From the NCBI GenBank assembly GCA_002729885.1, contig PBUB01000008.1, forward strand, positions 62,001 through 126,000: a stretch of DNA of 64,000 nt, written 5' to 3'. Both the position numbers and the translations under genes were made by a program. Position 1 is the first letter of the stretch. Each line of letters opens with the position of its first letter. Below, piece after piece: positions 60,517-64,000 of the stretch. This DNA is from Spirochaetaceae bacterium. Its GTDB lineage: Bacteria; Spirochaetota; Leptospiria; Leptospirales; Leptonemataceae. The notes under the pieces were generated by a model. That model did no database searches. It was given only the letters and a program-made list of their open reading frames with translations, and was not told the DNA's origin.

Positions 60517-61634
60517 TTTCTACGGGTGTCCTCCACATTACCACGGCCAGAAGCTGGCGTGGTGGAGAGCAACAGGTATTATATCTGGCCATTGCTCTTG
60601 CAGAGGAGGGCATCCGACAGTGTATTGTAGCCCCGCCCGGTTCCGAGCTTGCGAATCGAGCCCGGCAGGCGGGGATTGCTGTCATGGAAGTGCCCATTCT
60701 GGGCGAAATCGATTTTCTGGCTGTCTCCCGAATTCGAAGAATTGCCAGAGAGCAGGGCTACCGACTGCTTCATGCACATACTGCGAAGGCCCATAGCCTG
60801 GGATTACTGGCTCGTCGAAAGCAATCGGATCTTCGTCTTATTGTAACTCGCAGAGTGGATTTTCCCGCACGTCCTAATTTTCTTAGCCGGAAGAAATATC
60901 AGAGCCCATTTGTGGATCGCTACATAGCCATTTCAGAAAATGTGAAGCGCATTCTGATTCAGGATGGGATTTCTGCAGAGCGCATCTCTGTAGCCTATTC
61001 CGGCATCGATTCTGCAAAGTTCAAAAGGCTTCCGGACTCGAAATATCTGGCCCATGAATTTGGCTGCCAGGGCTATATGATTCTTGGAAACGTGGCTGCG
61101 CTGGTGGATCATAAAGATCATCGCACGTTGCTGGAAGCAGTGGGAGTTCTGGAAGAGCTCACCGATCGTTCCGATGGCCCGGAAAAGCACTGGAAGCTTT
61201 TCATCGTGGGCACGGGCGAACTGGAAGGATATTTGAAAGCTCTGTGCGAGGAGCTCAATCTTGAAGATCGTGTAATTTTTACAGGCTTTCGAAAGGATAT
61301 ACCGGCTTTCCTGGATCTATTTGATGTATTTGTAATGAGTTCTAAAGAGGAGGGCCTGGGCACATCGGTACTGGATGCCATGGCCGCCGGTCTTCCAGTG
61401 GTTGCCACAGCCGGTGGCGGGATTCCGGAAATGGTAGATCATAAAAAAGGCGGGCTGCTATCACCCACTCAGGGGCCCCGAAAGCTTGCAGAGAGCCTCT
61501 ATTACATTATGAGCAAACCAGGAATCCGAAAGAGATACGGAAGCTATAACCGAAAGAGAGTCCGGGATTTCGATTTTCGCAACACCGCCATTCAGAATCT
61601 GGAAGTGTATAAGTCCGTTCTGGGTGACGATTGA
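60513..61634 (+). CDS. Glycosyltransferase, GT4 family
   Basis: ARSWRGGEQQVLYLAIALAEEGIRQCIVAPPGSELANRARQAG; GFRKDIPAFLDLFDVFVMSSKEEGLGTSVLDAMAAGLPVVATAGGGIPEMVDHKKGGLL. Confidence 0.93.
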   Translation: MISTGVLHITTARSWRGGEQQVLYLAIALAEEGIRQCIVAPPGSELANRARQAGIAVMEVPILGEIDFLAVSRIRRIAREQGYRLLHAHTAKAHSLGLLARRKQSDLRLIVTRRVDFPARPNFLSRKKYQSPFVDRYIAISENVKRILIQDGISAERISVAYSGIDSAKFKRLPDSKYLAHEFGCQGYMILGNVAALVDHKDHRTLLEAVGVLEELTDRSDGPEKHWKLFIVGTGELEGYLKALCEELNLEDRVIFTGFRKDIPAFLDLFDVFVMSSKEEGLGTSVLDAMAAGLPVVATAGGGIPEMVDHKKGGLLSPTQGPRKLAESLYYIMSKPGIRKRYGSYNRKRVRDFDFRNTAIQNLEVYKSVLGDD

Positions 61635-61743
61635 CCGGGTTGTTCAAGGCTACGAAGAAAACCAGAAGTACAAATCCCTACCTGCAGGGGTGAATCGCGA
61701 TGCATCATATCGCTTCCAGCCAGGGGCCGTACCGGTGCTTTCA

Positions 61744-63435
61744 TTAATTCTTATGGATTTTGAAGTAGGAAGCTCCCTGGTTGAGTTCATCGGCCAATCG
61801 GGCCACTTCCTGGGAACCGCGGGCGATTTCTTCGGCTCCTGTGCTAACTGTAGATGCAGATTCTGCGATATGCGAAACAGAAGATACAATTTCGTTAATG
61901 GCGGATCTTTGTTGATCCATGGCATTTAGAATCTCCCGGGCCTGCTCTTGCAGATCCGTGGCAGAGGCCTTAACTCGAACTCCTGAATCCATCTGGCTGC
62001 TCATCAACTGATCGAATTTCATTACCATCTCTTCTATATGTTGCACCCCCTCCAGAATTCCGGAAACCACTGTAGTGGCCTCCGAGACTTCCTTGATTCC
62101 TGTTTGCACCTCTGCATCGCTCTGTTGCAGCAGAGATGTAATTTCTTTGATGCTGTTACCTGTCTTCTCCGCAAGATTGGCTACTTGATCTGCAACAACT
62201 GCGAATCCGCGGCCTGCTTCTCCAGCCCGGGCCGCTTCAATGGCAGCATTCAAGGAAAGCAGGTTTACCTGCTCGGAGATGCCAGTAATGACCTCAACAA
62301 TGCGAATAACCTGCGTGGAGCTATCTTGAATCCTTTTCATCGATTCGTTCATGCGCTTCAATGAACTCTGCCCCGATTGTCCGGAACGGCCCATGGAAAT
62401 TAGTAGCTCCCGGTTTGATGTAAGCACTTCATTCATGCTCTTGATTTCCGAATCCAGCTCTTCCATTTCGCTTACCAGTGCGTTGGTTCCGCTGGTTTGA
62501 TGCGAAGCCAGTTCAGCCACATTATCCATTCCTGCAGATAGCTCTTCCGAAGTAGCGGATATCTCTTCGGTGGCTCCTGCTGTAGATTGGGCGGTTTCCG
62601 AAAACTGAGAGGACCCGGATGCCATTTCCTCTGCGGTAGAGGCAAGAGCCGAAGACCCATCCTGAACGCTTCGCAGTATCTCATTCAGGCGAGTCAGCAT
62701 CTTGCTTTGAGACTTTATCATTTGACCGAACTCATTCTTTCCTGGGTTGCCTGCATTCACAGTCAGATCCCCATCAGCCAGAGAATCCGTAACGGCAACT
62801 GCATGGTCCAGGGGCCCTGTAATCCCTTTCATAAGCATGCGATAGGTAAGCAGAAGAGCAATAATAGTGATGCACAGAATACTTCCCAGGGTAATCACCA
62901 GTATTTCCAGAGCAGCCAGGCTACTGAGGTACTCCTCTTTCGCGTATTCATTGGATGCCTGGGTAAGTTCATCCATAGCATTTCGCATGTCTGAGAATTC
63001 TGCTTGATAGACTCCGTTGTATATTCTTCTCGCTCGCTCATCATCTCCATCGCGCAGAGCATATACGATTTGATTTGTGGACCGCTCCCACGCTGGGAAA
63101 TGGGCTTTAAACTGCCCGGTGGCCGGATGCGCTCCGGAGCTTTCATTCCAGATTTTGAGGAATTTGTTGAATCGCTGACTTACCTGGTCTCGGTTCTCTT
63201 CGATGGCTGGAACTGTATCTACTCCGTTCATAATACCCTGCAGGGAAGCAAGGTTTGATTGATAGGCATCGCGGTCTGCTTCAAGAAGGAAGCCCAGGCT
63301 TTGCAGTCGGACTTCAAAGATATTCTCTATGTCTGTGCGAACTGAATAAAGGGCGCCCAGAGAAAACAGGGTTCCCCCCACCAGTAGCAGGCTCACCAGA
63401 CCGAAGCTCAGCCTGAGCAGATTACGAATACTCAT
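61744..63435 (-). CDS. Methyl-accepting chemotaxis protein
   Basis: Two TM with 4-helix-bundle-like sensor, [44 protein letters not shown]. Confidence 0.96.
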   Translation of the reverse strand: MSIRNLLRLSFGLVSLLLVGGTLFSLGALYSVRTDIENIFEVRLQSLGFLLEADRDAYQSNLASLQGIMNGVDTVPAIEENRDQVSQRFNKFLKIWNESSGAHPATGQFKAHFPAWERSTNQIVYALRDGDDERARRIYNGVYQAEFSDMRNAMDELTQASNEYAKEEYLSSLAALEILVITLGSILCITIIALLLTYRMLMKGITGPLDHAVAVTDSLADGDLTVNAGNPGKNEFGQMIKSQSKMLTRLNEILRSVQDGSSALASTAEEMASGSSQFSETAQSTAGATEEISATSEELSAGMDNVAELASHQTSGTNALVSEMEELDSEIKSMNEVLTSNRELLISMGRSGQSGQSSLKRMNESMKRIQDSSTQVIRIVEVITGISEQVNLLSLNAAIEAARAGEAGRGFAVVADQVANLAEKTGNSIKEITSLLQQSDAEVQTGIKEVSEATTVVSGILEGVQHIEEMVMKFDQLMSSQMDSGVRVKASATDLQEQAREILNAMDQQRSAINEIVSSVSHIAESASTVSTGAEEIARGSQEVARLADELNQGASYFKIHKN

Positions 63436-63733
63436 GCTCAGCAGTAGAGGGGGACCGGTGACTTCTTCAACCCTAATTTGGATGCTCGCAGATTTTGACG
63501 GATCTGCCAGAGCTCTTGCCTATATGGTAGCCTTTGCCAGCGTTTATCTCCCGGGAAGGTTATGCATGCCTTTCCGCGTTTTGCAGAGTCTGGCAACAGA
63601 TATCCCCGGTTGTAACGTTCGGTCCAGGGTTGCCACAGAATCCGGATCCCGGGCTCAGCCCAGCTGCAAGAAGGCAACCTGGGCCCATTCATTTCCAGAA
63701 GAGGCCCCGCATCATTAAGCCCGGATCAAATTA

Positions 63734-64000
63734 CTAGCTTAGCTTAAGAATAAACTGCTTTGCATCCTTTACAGGCTCTTCGCATGTAAGATTTTTACAG
63801 ATAAATCCCCGGGCCGGTTCCTTTTCAGAAATCCTGCCTTCCAGAAGCGGGACTTTGCTGGCGAGGTCCGCCTGCTCCCCGGCGGTAGAACCATTTTCCA
63901 GGGGGGCAGGGGGATAGTAGGCAAAGATCCTGTCCGGATGACCTTTCTTCCATAGATAATCCATCATCCTATCAAAGTGCTCATCTTTCTGGCCGGATGT
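63734..64000 (-). CDS. C-terminal part of YyaL/DUF255-like thioredoxin-domain protein, runs off right edge
   Basis: YLWKKGHPDRIFAYYPPAP...VPLLEGRISEKEPARGFICKNLTCEEPVKDAKQFILKLS matches the C-terminal motif of that family. Confidence 0.6.
   Translation of the reverse strand, partial: TSGQKDEHFDRMMDYLWKKGHPDRIFAYYPPAPLENGSTAGEQADLASKVPLLEGRISEKEPARGFICKNLTCEEPVKDAKQFILKLS

Overview
The window is a chromosomal segment of a spirochaete-like bacterium. The lineage is inferred, probably Leptospiraceae-related: flaB-type flagellin, a flgG-flgA-flgH-flgI-flgJ block, lipobox lipoproteins and a mostly housekeeping gene set. I support about 48 protein-coding genes, including ilvN, purA, hisZ-like, murJ, panE, uvrA, nupC-like, flaB, flgG/A/H/I/J, panB, cheR and two MCPs. 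I saw no tRNA, rRNA, CRISPR array, IS element or prophage. The most notable non-coding features are two short tandem-repeat arrays (about 46173-46410 and 51465-51775). They share a 37-bp GTTCG...CGAAC-bounded core and bracket the flagellar rod/ring gene block. Others are a strong intrinsic-terminator-like hairpin between flgG and flgA, three copies of a CTTTAA-N2-TTAAAG operator shared by a MarR gene and a DoxX operon, and a perfect 29-bp palindrome upstream of a TetR/flavodoxin divergon. At the protein level, the FlgH L-ring homologue lacks a lipobox cysteine. A sensor/STAS-zinc-ribbon/MurJ cluster is translationally coupled. One gene encodes a polytopic membrane protein with a LuxR-type HTH. 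Several conserved enzymes carry low-complexity hydrophilic inserts. All calls come from reading the sequence and recognising motifs; no database searches were run.
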